Program-made: the position numbers and the translations under genes
Notes under the pieces: generated by a model
What the model was told of the DNA's origin: nothing
The model's input: the letters and a program-made list of their open reading frames with translations, nothing else
The model's database searches: none
Origin: DAOTEJ01 sp035454085
Lineage (GTDB): Bacteria; Pseudomonadota; Gammaproteobacteria; Burkholderiales; Burkholderiaceae_F
Reading direction: 5' to 3'
Length of the DNA: 46,107 nt
Assembly (NCBI GenBank): GCA_035454085.1
Contig: DAOTEJ010000014.1
Span: 1-46,107, forward strand
Shown: positions 11,004-20,767 of the stretch, piece by piece
Position numbering within the stretch: the first letter of the stretch is position 1
Layout of the letters: every line of letters begins with the position of its first letter

Positions 11004-11162
11004 ATGACCCTCTGTCCGATCGCCGTCGTCGCCGGCTGTGCGAAGTGCCCGGCCTTCAAGATTTGCCCGCTCAAGGGCGTGATCGGCGACCAGAAGCCCG
11101 AGGCGCCCGCTGCGCCGGACCGGCGCGCTGCGAAGAAGTCGGCCGCGAAGCCCCGCCGCTAG
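11004..11162 (+). CDS. Small four-cysteine protein, unknown function
   Basis: A 52-residue protein starting MTLCPIAVVAGCAKCPAF. Four cysteines (4, 12, 15, 21) have the spacing C-x7-C-x2-C-x5-C, three of them followed by Pro or in CxxC form, then LKGVIGD and an Ala/Lys/Arg-rich tail. A strong CAGGAG lies 5 nt upstream of the ATG. The pattern suggests a bound metal or iron-sulfur cluster, but this is inference. I have a weak memory of similar unnamed small proteins in other Burkholderiales. It follows aceB on the same strand, beyond a hairpin, and converges with the nucleoside transporter gene 13 bp away. No function is proposed. Confidence 0.7.
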   Translation: MTLCPIAVVAGCAKCPAFKICPLKGVIGDQKPEAPAAPDRRAAKKSAAKPRR

Positions 11163-11175
11163 GCCGCCCGCGCGG

Positions 11176-12426
11176 CTAGATCACCAGGGCGACCACCGCG
11201 GCGGTGGCGCAGGTGCTGAGCAGCCCGGCCAGCACCGAGCGGCTCGCCAGCTGTGCCAGTTCGGCGCGGCGCTCGGCGGGCATCATGGCGCTCATGCCGC
11301 CCAGCATGATGCCCAGCGAGCCGAAGTTCGCGAAGCCGCACAGTGCGTAGATCATCAGCACCCGCGAGCGCGGGCTGAGTGCGTCGGCGGGCAGTCGCGC
11401 AAGCTCCGCGTAGGCCACCAGTTCGTTGAGCACCGTCTTCTTGCCCAGCAATTGTCCCGCCACCGCGGCCTCGCTCCAGGGCACGCCGCACGCCCAGGCC
11501 AGTGGCGCGAAGACCCAGCCAAAACCCCGCTCGAGCGTGAGCGGCGCCCCGGCCACGGCGGGCAGCAGCGCCAGCAGTGCGTTGACCAGGGCCACCAAGG
11601 CGACGAACACGATCAGCATCGCGATCACGTTGAGCAGCAATTGCAGCCCCTCCAGCGTGCCGCGCGTGATCGCGGCCACCGCGTTGGGGTCTTCGCGCGC
11701 TAGCTTGACCGGGGCGGCATCGAGCCTGCCGTCGGGCGGCACCATGATGACGGCCACCGCGATGGCCATGGGCGTGGCGGCGAAGCTCGCCACCAGCAGG
11801 TGCGAGAGCGCCTCGGGGATGAGGGGCGACAGCATCGACGCGTAGAGCACCAGGACCGTGCCCGCGATCGTCGCCATGCCGCAGTTCATGACGATGAACA
11901 ACTCGCCGCGGCTCATGCGGGCCAGGTAGGGCCGCACCACGAGCGGCGCCTCGACCATGCCCACAAAGACATTGGCCGCGGCGGATAGACCCACCGCCCC
12001 GCCCAGGCCCAGGGTGCCGCGCAGCAGCGCGGCGAAGCCGTGGACGATCGCCGGCAGGACGCGCCAGTGGAAGAGCAGGGCCGAGAGCGCAGAGATCACC
12101 AGCACGAGGGGCAGGGCGCGGAAAGCGAGCACGAAGCTCGAGCCGGCTCCGGTCTCGGCCCAGGGCGGCGGGGCTCCGCCCAGGTAGCCGAAGACGAAGC
12201 CCGTGCCGGCGCGCGTGGCCGCTTCGAGTCCGTCCACCAGGCCGTTGGCTTGGGCAAGCAAGGCGGCTGCCGCGGGCAGCTTCAGCAGCAGCAGCACGAG
12301 GGCCAGGCACAGGAGCACGCCGGCGGCCACCGTGCGCCAGGGCACGCGGCGGCGGTCCTCGGTCAGCAGCCAGGCCAGGCCGAGCAGCAGGCCCAGTCCC
12401 AGGAGCGCTTGAAGGCTGGGGTTCAT
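11176..12426 (-). CDS. Concentrative nucleoside transporter (NupC/CNT family)
   Basis: An inner-membrane H+ or Na+ coupled nucleoside importer of 416 residues. The gate-region pattern ALSALLFHWRVLPAIVHGFA, then SAAANVFVGMVEAPLVVRPYL, is the CNT core. MNCGMATIAGTVLVLYASML and YALCGFANFGSLGIMLGG are also classic. The N-terminus has two to three helices, as usual in bacterial CNTs. It lies convergent to the small Cys-rich gene and divergent from the aldehyde dehydrogenase. A secreted 5'-nucleotidase elsewhere in the window could supply nucleosides for it, though the genes are not linked. Nucleoside preference (pyrimidine or purine) cannot be decided. Confidence 0.92.
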   Translation of the reverse strand: MNPSLQALLGLGLLLGLAWLLTEDRRRVPWRTVAAGVLLCLALVLLLLKLPAAAALLAQANGLVDGLEAATRAGTGFVFGYLGGAPPPWAETGAGSSFVLAFRALPLVLVISALSALLFHWRVLPAIVHGFAALLRGTLGLGGAVGLSAAANVFVGMVEAPLVVRPYLARMSRGELFIVMNCGMATIAGTVLVLYASMLSPLIPEALSHLLVASFAATPMAIAVAVIMVPPDGRLDAAPVKLAREDPNAVAAITRGTLEGLQLLLNVIAMLIVFVALVALVNALLALLPAVAGAPLTLERGFGWVFAPLAWACGVPWSEAAVAGQLLGKKTVLNELVAYAELARLPADALSPRSRVLMIYALCGFANFGSLGIMLGGMSAMMPAERRAELAQLASRSVLAGLLSTCATAAVVALVI

Positions 12427-12524
12427 CGTGGCTGGAAGGATGGCTCTAGGCGCGATTGCAGCACAGCTCGCGAACCCGCGCAGCGCGGCCGGCGGGGTAG
12501 CATGAAAGCATCCGGAGGACGCTC

Positions 12525-13943
12525 ATGAATCCCGACGACATCCATTTCGAACTCGGCTCGATCTTCGAGGCCCAGCGCCACGCCCGGGCGCGCGCGCCTT
12601 TCCCGCAGTGGCCTGAGCGCCGCGCGCGGCTCGAGAAGCTCAGGGAATTGCTGCTCGATCACGAGGCCGAAATCATCGCTGCGATCGACGCTGACTTCGG
12701 CGGCCGTTCCGCCTTCAACACGCGCCTGGCCGACATCTTCCCCAGCGTTCATGAACTCAAGGTCATGCTGCGCGAAGGCCGGCACTGGATGGCGCCGCGT
12801 CGCGCGTCCACCGCCAAGTGGTTCCTTCCGGCGACCTCGAGCATCCTGCCGCAGCCGCTGGGCGTGGTCGGCATCATCGTGCCCTGGAACTACCCGCTGA
12901 TCCTGGCGTTGGGTCCGCTGGCGGCGGCGGTGGCGGCGGGCAACCGGGTGATGGTGAAGATGAGCGAGTTCACCCCGGAGTTCTCGGCGCTGTTCGCGCG
13001 GCTGATCGCCGATCGCTTCCCGGCGCACGAAATCGCGGTGGTCAACGGTGGTCCCGAGATGGCCGCCGCCTTCTCGGCGCTGCCCTTCGATCATCTCCTG
13101 TTCACCGGCTCGACTGCGGTGGGTCGCAAGGTCATGGCCGCGGCGGCAGCCAACCTCACGCCCGTGACCCTGGAACTTGGCGGCAAGTCCCCCGTCGTGG
13201 TCACCCCGGACTACCCGCTGGATCACGCCGTCGAGCGAATTCTGGTGGGCAAGTTCATCAACAGCGGCCAGACCTGCATTGCGCCGGACTACGTGATGCT
13301 GCCGCGCGCCGACGTTGCGGCCTTCGTCGAGAAGGCGCGCGCGGCGGCCCAGCGGATGTTTCCCACGGGGCTGGCCGACCCCGAGGTGTGCAGCATCATC
13401 AACCATCGCCAATACGGCCGTCTGCGCGACTGGATCGAGGCTGCCCGGTCCGGCGGGGCGCGCATCGAGCCATTGTTCGAGGGTGCCCAGCATGACGACG
13501 CGGCCCACCGCCTCGCGCCCTGCCTGGCGCTCGACGCACCGGCCGACTCGAACCTGATGCAAGACGAGATCTTCGGCCCCGTCCTGCCCGTGGTGCCCTA
13601 CGACCGGGTGGACGAGGCGATCGAGTACATCGATCATCGTCCGCGCCCGCTCGCGCTCTACTGGTTCGACCGCAATCAGGCGCGCACCAAGGACGCGCTG
13701 TTGCGCACCACGGCAGGCGGCGTCACCGTCAACGACACGCTGCTGCACTTCGCCCAGGATTCGCTGCCGTTCGGAGGCGTGGGTGCCTCGGGCATGGGGC
13801 ACTACCACGGGGCCTGGGGCTTCGAGACCTTCAGCAAGCTCAAGCCCGTTCTGTGGCAGTCGCGCCTCAATGCGGTGGGCATCTTCAATCCACCGACGGG
13901 CGCGGCCGCTCGCGCGCTTCTGTCGCAGATGTTGCGGCGCTAA
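12525..13943 (+). CDS. Aldehyde dehydrogenase, coniferyl aldehyde dehydrogenase type
   Basis: A 472-residue NAD(P)-dependent aldehyde dehydrogenase. The cofactor region GVVGIIVPWNYPLIL and FTGSTAVGRKVM, the general-base motif ELGGKSP, and the nucleophile region NSGQTCIAPDYV with its Cys are all present. The C-terminal GGVTVNDTLLHFAQDSLPFGGVGASGMG, and the lack of the usual FFEPTVL-type segment, place it in the ALDH3/coniferyl-aldehyde group, which oxidises lignin-derived or medium-chain aldehydes. GGAGG precedes the ATG and TAGCAT at 12498-12503 is a possible -10. Not in an operon: divergent from the nucleoside transporter, convergent with moaA. Broad aldehyde specificity, including fatty aldehydes, cannot be excluded. 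Confidence 0.88.
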   Translation: MNPDDIHFELGSIFEAQRHARARAPFPQWPERRARLEKLRELLLDHEAEIIAAIDADFGGRSAFNTRLADIFPSVHELKVMLREGRHWMAPRRASTAKWFLPATSSILPQPLGVVGIIVPWNYPLILALGPLAAAVAAGNRVMVKMSEFTPEFSALFARLIADRFPAHEIAVVNGGPEMAAAFSALPFDHLLFTGSTAVGRKVMAAAAANLTPVTLELGGKSPVVVTPDYPLDHAVERILVGKFINSGQTCIAPDYVMLPRADVAAFVEKARAAAQRMFPTGLADPEVCSIINHRQYGRLRDWIEAARSGGARIEPLFEGAQHDDAAHRLAPCLALDAPADSNLMQDEIFGPVLPVVPYDRVDEAIEYIDHRPRPLALYWFDRNQARTKDALLRTTAGGVTVNDTLLHFAQDSLPFGGVGASGMGHYHGAWGFETFSKLKPVLWQSRLNAVGIFNPPTGAAARALLSQMLRR

Positions 13944-13963
13944 GTCGCCGCCGGACGCGCCGT

Positions 13964-15067
<1,104 letters not shown>

Positions 15068-15095
15068 GCGGCGATGTTATGCGCATTGTCCGCAC

Positions 15096-15121
15096 TGGCG
15101 CCGGGAATGACCCCGGCGCCA
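15096..15121 (-). terminator. Hairpin between rne and moaA
   Basis: Perfect 10-bp stem TGGCGCCGGG (15096-15105 with 15112-15121), 6-nt loop. There is no T-run on either side, so it is a weak terminator at best or an RNA-processing/stability element at the rne 3' end. Confidence 0.4.
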
Positions 15122-15138
15122 GAAGCGGATACGGCAGC

Positions 15139-18100
15139 TCAGCCCTGCGCGCCTGGCGCGGCCGCGGCGCGGTTCTCGCCGCGAGTCTCGACCTGAACCA
15201 GGGGCGCCGTGTCGAGCGGCGGCAGCACGGGGCGCTCGCGCGGCACGCGGGCGGGGCGCGGCTCGACGGCGATGCGCTGCGCCACCTCGGCGTGCTTGGC
15301 GGCGTCCGTTTGCACGAGGATCAGACCCGCGTCGTCGAGCACCGGCAGCAAGGCCGCCAGGGCCATGGGTGCGGGCGTCGCCACGGGCATGGCAGTCGCC
15401 ATGCCGCGGGCTTCGGGCGCCACCTCGACCGCCGTCGCGACGGTGACCGGGGCGGGTGCGGCAACCGGCGCCGCAAGAGGCGCCGCGGGAGGTGCGGCGT
15501 GGACGACGGGAGTCGGCTCGGCGAGCGGTGCGGGGCTGATCAATGCCGGTGCGACCGCGGCCTCAGCGACGTGGGGCAGCGCTTCGGCCCTGGCGGCGTC
15601 GATGGCCTCGGTGGAATCGACTGACTCGCCGATCTCGTCAGACTCGTCGCCCTCGGCGGCATCCGAGTCGGCAGTCCCTTCCTGGTTCACGGCGCCATCG
15701 GCACCACGACCTCCGCGGCCACGGCCACGGCGGCGCCGACGGCGCCGCTGCTCGCCGCCTTCGCCCTCGGTCTGAGCCTCGGGAGCTGGCGGCAGGCCAG
15801 CCGTGAGTTCAACCGCCTCGGCCGGCGGGGCGGCCAGCGCGCTCTGGGCGGCGGCCTGAGCGCGAGCGATCGCGTCCTCGGTCAGCGCGGAGGCGTGGGC
15901 GGCAATTTCGGCGGGCGCTTCGCCTTGCGGTGCGGCGCTCACGGCGTCCTGGGGACGACGCTCGCCGCGACCGCCGCGGCGACGGTCGCGACCATCGCGT
16001 GCGCTGGCGTCGTCGCGCGGCGGCTTGGGCTCGCGCCGCGGTTCACGGCCCGCATCGCGGGCAGCATCAGTTCGGCCTTCGCCGCGCTCGCGGCGTGGCT
16101 CGTCGCGGCCGCGCGCCTCGCGCGGGGCGCGGCCTTCGCCTCCCCGCTCACCGTCCTTCCCGGAGCGACCTTCGCCGCGGCCTTCGCCGCGACCCTCGCG
16201 ACGCCCGTCGCCGCCACGGCCCTCGGGGCGACGCTCACCGCGTGCGCCGCGTTCGGAGCGCCGCGCGGTCGTGCTGCCTGCCGCCGCGGCCGCAGGTGCG
16301 GGCTGCGCGGCAGGCGTCGGCGTGCCGCTGAAGAATTCGACGATGCGTGACCACAGGCCCCTGGGTGCAGGTGCGGCCAGCGGCGAGGGCACGGGCGCGG
16401 CAACTGGCGCCACCGGGGCGGCGGCCATGGGCGCGGGTGTTTCGGGCACGATGCCCTTGACCACAGCCTCCTGGCGGGCGCGGCCCTTGTCCTCGGCGCG
16501 CGTGGCGGAGTAGGGCGTGTCGAGCTCGGGCGCCAGTTCCGCGGCCCGGTCGTAGCTCGGCTTGACTTCGTCCAGGCGCGGATCGTCGTGGCGCAGGCGC
16601 TCGACGTGGTAGTGCGGCGTCTCGATGTACTTGTTGGGGATCAGCACGATCGACATACGGTGGCGCACCTCGAGCTTGGCGATGTCGGCGCGCTTTTCGT
16701 TGAGCAGGAAGGTGGCGACCTCGACCGGCACCTGGGCGTGCACGGCGGCGGTGCTGTCCTTCATCGCCTCTTCTTGCAGGATGCGCAGCACGTGCAGGGC
16801 ACTGCTCTCAGTGTCGCGGATCACGCCCACCCCATTGCAGCGCGGGCAGGTGACGTGGCTGCCTTCCGACAACGCGGGGCGCAGGCGCTGGCGCGACAGC
16901 TCCATCAGGCCGAAGCGCGAGATCTTGCCCATCTGGACCCGCGCGCGGTCGTAGTGCAGGGCGTCCTTGAGGCGGTTCTCGACGGAGCGCTGGTTCTTGG
17001 CGTCCTCCATGTCGATGAAGTCGATCACGATCAGGCCGCCCAGGTCGCGCAGGCGCAACTGGCGGGCCACCTCGTCGGCCGCCTCGCAGTTGGTGCGGTA
17101 GGCGGTCTCCTCGATGTCCGAGCCCTTGGTGGAGCGCGCCGAGTTCACGTCCACCGAGACCAGCGCCTCGGTGTGGTCGATCACGATCGCGCCACCCGAA
17201 GGCAGCGGCACGGTGCGCGCGTAGGCGGTCTCGATCTGGTGCTCGATCTGGAAGCGCGAGAACAGCGGCGTGTCGTCGCGGTAGCGCTTCACCCGGCCGA
17301 CCATGTCGGGCATGACGTGGGCCATGAACTGGCTGGCCTGGTCGTAGATGTCGTCGGTGTCGACCAGGATCTCGCCGATCTCGGGATGGAAGTAGTCGCG
17401 GATCGCGCGGATGACGAGGTTGCTCTCCTCGACGATCAGGAAGGGCGCGGGGTTGGCGCGCTTGAGCTTTTCGCCGCCCGGGCCGGTCTTGGCGGCGACG
17501 TACTGGACCGTCTTCTTGCCCGGATTGGCCGGGTCCTCGGTGCTGAGCTCGTATTGCGGGTTCGAGGCGTCCTCGATGGCGTGCCAGAGCTTGAGCAGGT
17601 AGTTGAGGTCCCACTGCAGCTCTTCGGCGGAGCGGCCGATGCCCGCGGTGCGCGCGATCATGCTCATGCCCGAGGGAAGCTCGAGCTTGTCCATCGTCTC
17701 GCGCAGTTCCTGGCGGTCCTCGCCCTCGATGCGCCGGCTCACGCCGCCGCCGCGCGGGTTGTTGGGCATCAGCACCAGGTAGCGGCCGGCGAGCGAGATG
17801 AAGGTGGTCAGTGCCGCGCCCTTGTTGCCGCGCTCCTCCTTCTCGACCTGCACGATCAGTTCCTGGCCTTCCTTGAGCGCTTCCTTGATGGTGGCGCTGC
17901 GCACGTCGACGCCTTCGCGGAAGTACGCGCGGGCGACCTCCTTGAAGGGCAGGAAGCCATGGCGCTCCTCGCCGTAGTCGACGAAGCACGCCTCAAGGCT
18001 GGGCTCGACGCGTGTGATCAGGCCTTTGTAGATGTTCGACTTGCGCTGCTCGCGCCCGGCCGATTCGATGTCGATGTCGACCAGCCGCTGGCCGTCGACG

Positions 18101-18153
18101 ATGGCCACGCGCAATTCTTCTGCGTGCGTGGCGTTGAACAACATGCGCTTCAT
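15139..18153 (-). CDS. rne: Ribonuclease E
   Basis: The main single-strand endoribonuclease and degradosome scaffold, 1004 residues. It starts MKRMLFNATHAEELRVAIVD. The S1 domain follows (SNIYKGLITRVEPSLEACFVDYG...HGFLPFKEV). The catalytic DNase I-like part has the Mg-binding aspartates in VSVDVNSARST and IVIDFIDME. The zinc-link CPRCNG has Cys436 and Cys439. From about residue 560 the protein becomes a low-complexity scaffold: an Arg/Gly/Glu-rich stretch with repeated RGEG units (encoded around 16050-16290), then Ala/Pro-rich sequence. AGGGAG lies before the ATG at 18153; a longer open frame upstream has no start support. It is preceded by a 598-bp hairpin-rich spacer. Confidence 0.96.
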   Translation of the reverse strand: MKRMLFNATHAEELRVAIVDGQRLVDIDIESAGREQRKSNIYKGLITRVEPSLEACFVDYGEERHGFLPFKEVARAYFREGVDVRSATIKEALKEGQELIVQVEKEERGNKGAALTTFISLAGRYLVLMPNNPRGGGVSRRIEGEDRQELRETMDKLELPSGMSMIARTAGIGRSAEELQWDLNYLLKLWHAIEDASNPQYELSTEDPANPGKKTVQYVAAKTGPGGEKLKRANPAPFLIVEESNLVIRAIRDYFHPEIGEILVDTDDIYDQASQFMAHVMPDMVGRVKRYRDDTPLFSRFQIEHQIETAYARTVPLPSGGAIVIDHTEALVSVDVNSARSTKGSDIEETAYRTNCEAADEVARQLRLRDLGGLIVIDFIDMEDAKNQRSVENRLKDALHYDRARVQMGKISRFGLMELSRQRLRPALSEGSHVTCPRCNGVGVIRDTESSALHVLRILQEEAMKDSTAAVHAQVPVEVATFLLNEKRADIAKLEVRHRMSIVLIPNKYIETPHYHVERLRHDDPRLDEVKPSYDRAAELAPELDTPYSATRAEDKGRARQEAVVKGIVPETPAPMAAAPVAPVAAPVPSPLAAPAPRGLWSRIVEFFSGTPTPAAQPAPAAAAAGSTTARRSERGARGERRPEGRGGDGRREGRGEGRGEGRSGKDGERGGEGRAPREARGRDEPRRERGEGRTDAARDAGREPRREPKPPRDDASARDGRDRRRGGRGERRPQDAVSAAPQGEAPAEIAAHASALTEDAIARAQAAAQSALAAPPAEAVELTAGLPPAPEAQTEGEGGEQRRRRRRRGRGRGGRGADGAVNQEGTADSDAAEGDESDEIGESVDSTEAIDAARAEALPHVAEAAVAPALISPAPLAEPTPVVHAAPPAAPLAAPVAAPAPVTVATAVEVAPEARGMATAMPVATPAPMALAALLPVLDDAGLILVQTDAAKHAEVAQRIAVEPRPARVPRERPVLPPLDTAPLVQVETRGENRAAAAPGAQG

Positions 18154-18751
18154 GAGCACTCCCTGCGCCACTGTCGCGGGCGCGTCAGGCGTGTCGAAGC
18201 GGAGCGCAGGTCCGGGCGGGCTCAGCCAGCGCCTGCAGCCGGCGGGGGCGTGGCCCCCGCCCCCGGACGACGCGGGCCGCGCGCCAGCGCCCGGGATCCA
18301 AGGAGCGGATCGGCGGCGAGGGCGGCAGCGGGAAGCGTGTTCGTGGTGTGCGGCATGCGGTGCGTTGGTTGGTGCTCGGCGGCGCGCGATGCGCCGCCGG
18401 CCGGAGGTCTTCGATCCGATTCCACAAGGCGAGGTTCCTTGAACCTCGCCGGCGCAGCCGGCTTTCCTCCGCCTCGGGGCGGGCGCCACGGCTGCCTGGT
18501 TAACTTTCAGATTGCGGCGGTTGTCCGCCGCGCTTGCCCGGAGACTCTCGCCGCCGGGCGGTGCGCGCCGCGCCGCCCGCGGTCCGCTCGCCTGGAGGGA
18601 ACCTGCCGGGCCCGGCATACAATGCGCGCAGGCCGGAGACCGTCGCCTGGGTGAAGCTGGCGGCGCACAAGCTGCGGCGCCGCACTTCACCCTGATCCGG
18701 GGCTTGCCCCGGACCGGCGGAAAAAGTCTCGCTCCCTCAAGTATATGCAAC
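18154..18751. promoter_or_regulatory. Hairpin-rich 598-bp divergent spacer between rne and rluC
   Basis: No gene that I can support. It holds at least six strong hairpins: 18242-18260 (8-bp stem), 18378-18398 (8 bp), 18429-18451 (10 bp), 18449-18463 (6 bp, overlapping the previous one, so mutually exclusive), 18514-18531 (7 bp) and 18696-18713 (8 bp). A minus-strand TATACT (18740-18745) could be the rne -10, giving a leader of about 580 nt. A plus-strand TACAAT (18618-18623) could serve rluC. In E. coli a structured rne leader mediates autoregulation by RNase E; a similar role here is inference. Confidence 0.5.
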
Positions 18752-19759
18752 ATGCACGCCGGCCGTAAAACCGCGCCCCCAACCCCCTCGGCCGCGCCGC
18801 AAGAGATCGGCCCAGATCGGGTGGCCCATGTGCGCGTCGGTCCGGATTCGGCGGGGCAGCGACTCGACAACTTTCTCCTGCGCCTGGCCAAGGGTGTTCC
18901 CAAGAGCCATATCTATCGGGTGGTGCGCAGCGGCGAGGTGCGTGTCAACCGCTTGCGGGTGGGGGTGGATCACCGTCTGGAGGAGGGCGACGAGGTGCGC
19001 GTGCCGCCCATGCGGGTGGCCGAACGGCCCAGCAGCCCACCGCCCGCGGTGGCACTCATCCCTCCCGTCCTGTTCGAGGACGAGCACCTGATGGTGGTCG
19101 ACAAGCCGGCCGGTCTGGCCGCGCACGGGGGCAGCGGCGTGTCTCATGGCCTGATCGAGCGCGTGCGCGCCGGCCGCCCTGCCCAGAGCTTCCTGGAACT
19201 GGCGCACCGCCTGGACCGCGAGACGTCCGGCGCGCTCATCCTCGCCAAGACCCGCCGGGCGCTGGTCGCCCTACACGCGGCAATGCGCGAAGGCCGGGTG
19301 GACAAGCGCTACTTCACGCTGGTGGCGGGAGCCTGGCCGCATGAGCGTCAGCACGTGCGGCTCGCCCTGCACAAGTTCGTCAACAAGGCGGGCGAGCGGC
19401 GCGTGAGCGTGGACCAGGAGCAGGGCGCGCCTTCGCACACCATTTTCAACCTGCTCGAGCGCCTGGGCGGACTCAGCCTTCTCGAGGCCGAGCTCAAGAC
19501 CGGCCGCACGCACCAGATCCGCGTCCACCTGGCGCACCTTGGCTATCCCATCGTCGGCGACGACAAGTACGGTGACTTCGAGCTCAACCGGCGCGCCGCG
19601 CGTGGCGAGCTGGGGGCGCGGCTGGGGCGCATGTTCCTGCACGCGCATCGTCTGGCCCTGGCGCATCCGGTGAACGGCTCCCCGCTGGTGGTGGAAGCTC
19701 CGCTGCCCGCCGATTGCGATGACTTCCTTCGAGGACTGCGCCGTGCCACGCCGCTTTGA
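18752..19759 (+). CDS. rluC: 23S rRNA pseudouridine synthase (RluC type)
   Basis: Modifies uridines in 23S rRNA (in E. coli positions 955, 2504 and 2580). The 335-residue protein has an N-terminal S4 RNA-binding domain (GQRLDNFLLRLAKGVPKSHIYRVVRSGEVRVNR), then the pseudouridine synthase domain. The catalytic motif HRLDRETSGALILAK gives Asp155, followed by DKRYFTLVAG, KTGRTHQIRVHLAHLGYPIVGDDKYG and the late LFLHAHRLAL-like MFLHAHRLALAHPV. The start is uncertain: the ATG at 18752 has no Shine-Dalgarno and lies close to an AT-rich box. It sits divergent from rne, an arrangement common in proteobacteria. The next gene overlaps its end. Confidence 0.93.
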   Translation: MHAGRKTAPPTPSAAPQEIGPDRVAHVRVGPDSAGQRLDNFLLRLAKGVPKSHIYRVVRSGEVRVNRLRVGVDHRLEEGDEVRVPPMRVAERPSSPPPAVALIPPVLFEDEHLMVVDKPAGLAAHGGSGVSHGLIERVRAGRPAQSFLELAHRLDRETSGALILAKTRRALVALHAAMREGRVDKRYFTLVAGAWPHERQHVRLALHKFVNKAGERRVSVDQEQGAPSHTIFNLLERLGGLSLLEAELKTGRTHQIRVHLAHLGYPIVGDDKYGDFELNRRAARGELGARLGRMFLHAHRLALAHPVNGSPLVVEAPLPADCDDFLRGLRRATPL

Positions 19760-20393
19760 TCTGGTGGTGTTCGATTGGGACGGCACGGTGGTGGACTCGA
19801 CCGCGCTGATCGCCCGCTGCATCCAGCGCGCGGCGGCGGACCTCGGTCTGGTCGTGCCAAGCGATCGCGATGCGAGCCAGGTGATCGGCCTCGGCTTGCG
19901 CGACGCGCTGGCGCGCGCCGTGCCCGACCTGCCGCCCGAGCGCATCGAGGAGTTCTCGCTGCGCTATCGCGACCACTACCTCGCGCGCGAACCCGAGATC
20001 GTGCTGTTCGCGGGCATGCGCGAGTTGCTGGTCGAGCTGATCGAGGACGGCGCCCGGCTGGCGGTGGCCACCGGCAAGAGCCGCGCGGGGCTGGCCCGAG
20101 CGCTCGACGCCACGGGTCTGCGCCCGCTGTTCGAGGCCACGCGCTGCGCCGACCAGACGCATTCCAAGCCGCATCCTGCGATGCTGCTCGAGCTGGCCGA
20201 CGAGACCGCCGTCGCGCCGCAGGCGATGCTGATGATTGGCGACACCGTGCACGACCTGCAGATGGCGCGTCATGCGGGCGCCGCGGCCCTGGGTGTGACC
20301 TACGGTGCGCACCCGCGTGCGCAACTGGCCAGCGAGCCCGCGCTCGGGCTGTTCGACGACGTGGCCGCACTCGCGGCCTGGCTGCGCACGTAG
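19743..20393 (+). CDS. HAD family phosphatase (phosphoglycolate phosphatase-like)
   Basis: A 216-residue HAD-IA hydrolase. Motif I is VVFDWDGTVVDST with the two aspartates, motif II is VATGKSRAGLARAL, and motif III/IV is KPHPAMLLEL...MLMIGDTVHDLQMARHAGAAALGVTYG. A cap domain lies between residues about 15 and 85. I chose the GTG at 19743, preceded by GAGGA at 7 nt, giving a 17-nt overlap with rluC; an ATG at 19719 would give a 41-nt overlap. Tandem rluC-phosphatase-Rieske genes suggest one operon. The substrate is not evident; this group includes phosphoglycolate and nucleotide phosphatases. Confidence 0.87.
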   Translation: MPRRFDLVVFDWDGTVVDSTALIARCIQRAAADLGLVVPSDRDASQVIGLGLRDALARAVPDLPPERIEEFSLRYRDHYLAREPEIVLFAGMRELLVELIEDGARLAVATGKSRAGLARALDATGLRPLFEATRCADQTHSKPHPAMLLELADETAVAPQAMLMIGDTVHDLQMARHAGAAALGVTYGAHPRAQLASEPALGLFDDVAALAAWLRT

Positions 20394-20395
20394 CG

Positions 20396-20767
20396 ATGAG
20401 CGAAGCCTGGGTCGACCTCGGTCCGGGCGCGGCGCTCACCGAGCGCGGGGCCGGCCTGCGTTTCACGGTGGCCCGGCACGGAGAGTCGCGTCCGGCCTTC
20501 GCGGTGCGCTTCGAAGGCCGGGTTCACGCCTACCTCAACCGCTGCGCGCACGTCGCCATGGAACTGGACTGGCAGCCCGGGCAATTCTTCGATGTGGAGC
20601 GCGGCTGGCTGGTGTGCTCGACCCACGGCGCGCTCTACGACCCCGCTGATGGCGGCTGCGCGGGCGGACCTTGCGCGGGGCGCGGCGGACTGCTCAAGCT
20701 CGAGGTCGAGGAGCGCGATGGTCGCCTGTGGTGGCGCCCCGCCCCCGGCTGGGGGCCGACCGCCTAG
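20396..20767 (+). CDS. Small Rieske [2Fe-2S] protein
   Basis: A 123-residue soluble Rieske ferredoxin-like protein. The cluster ligands are Cys50-x-His52 in NRCAHVAMEL and Cys74-x2-His77 in VCSTHGALYDP. The C-terminal part has a further Cys pair (GGCAGGPC) and ends KLEVEERDGRLWW, a typical Rieske beta-strand end. No signal peptide or membrane helix is present, so it is cytoplasmic. It starts 2 nt after the stop of the HAD phosphatase and converges with the methylase gene (4-nt overlap of stops). The electron partner is unknown; it resembles the stand-alone Rieske proteins found next to rluC in beta-proteobacteria. Confidence 0.88.
   Translation: MSEAWVDLGPGAALTERGAGLRFTVARHGESRPAFAVRFEGRVHAYLNRCAHVAMELDWQPGQFFDVERGWLVCSTHGALYDPADGGCAGGPCAGRGGLLKLEVEERDGRLWWRPAPGWGPTA

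Noticed and set aside
12427..12524. Regulatory palindrome between the nucleoside transporter and aldehyde dehydrogenase
   Set aside because: No dyad with arms longer than expected for the GC content; only a possible -10 box at 12498-12503.
18605..18616. Perfect palindrome GCCGGGCCCGGC as an operator
   Set aside because: Short GC-only palindromes are expected by chance at this base composition; kept only as part of the structured spacer.
15900..18650. Long plus-strand frames opposite rne (one of 688 codons)
   Set aside because: Shadow frames of a GC-rich gene with repeat coding; no family motifs and no ribosome site, whereas the minus-strand RNase E motifs are continuous.
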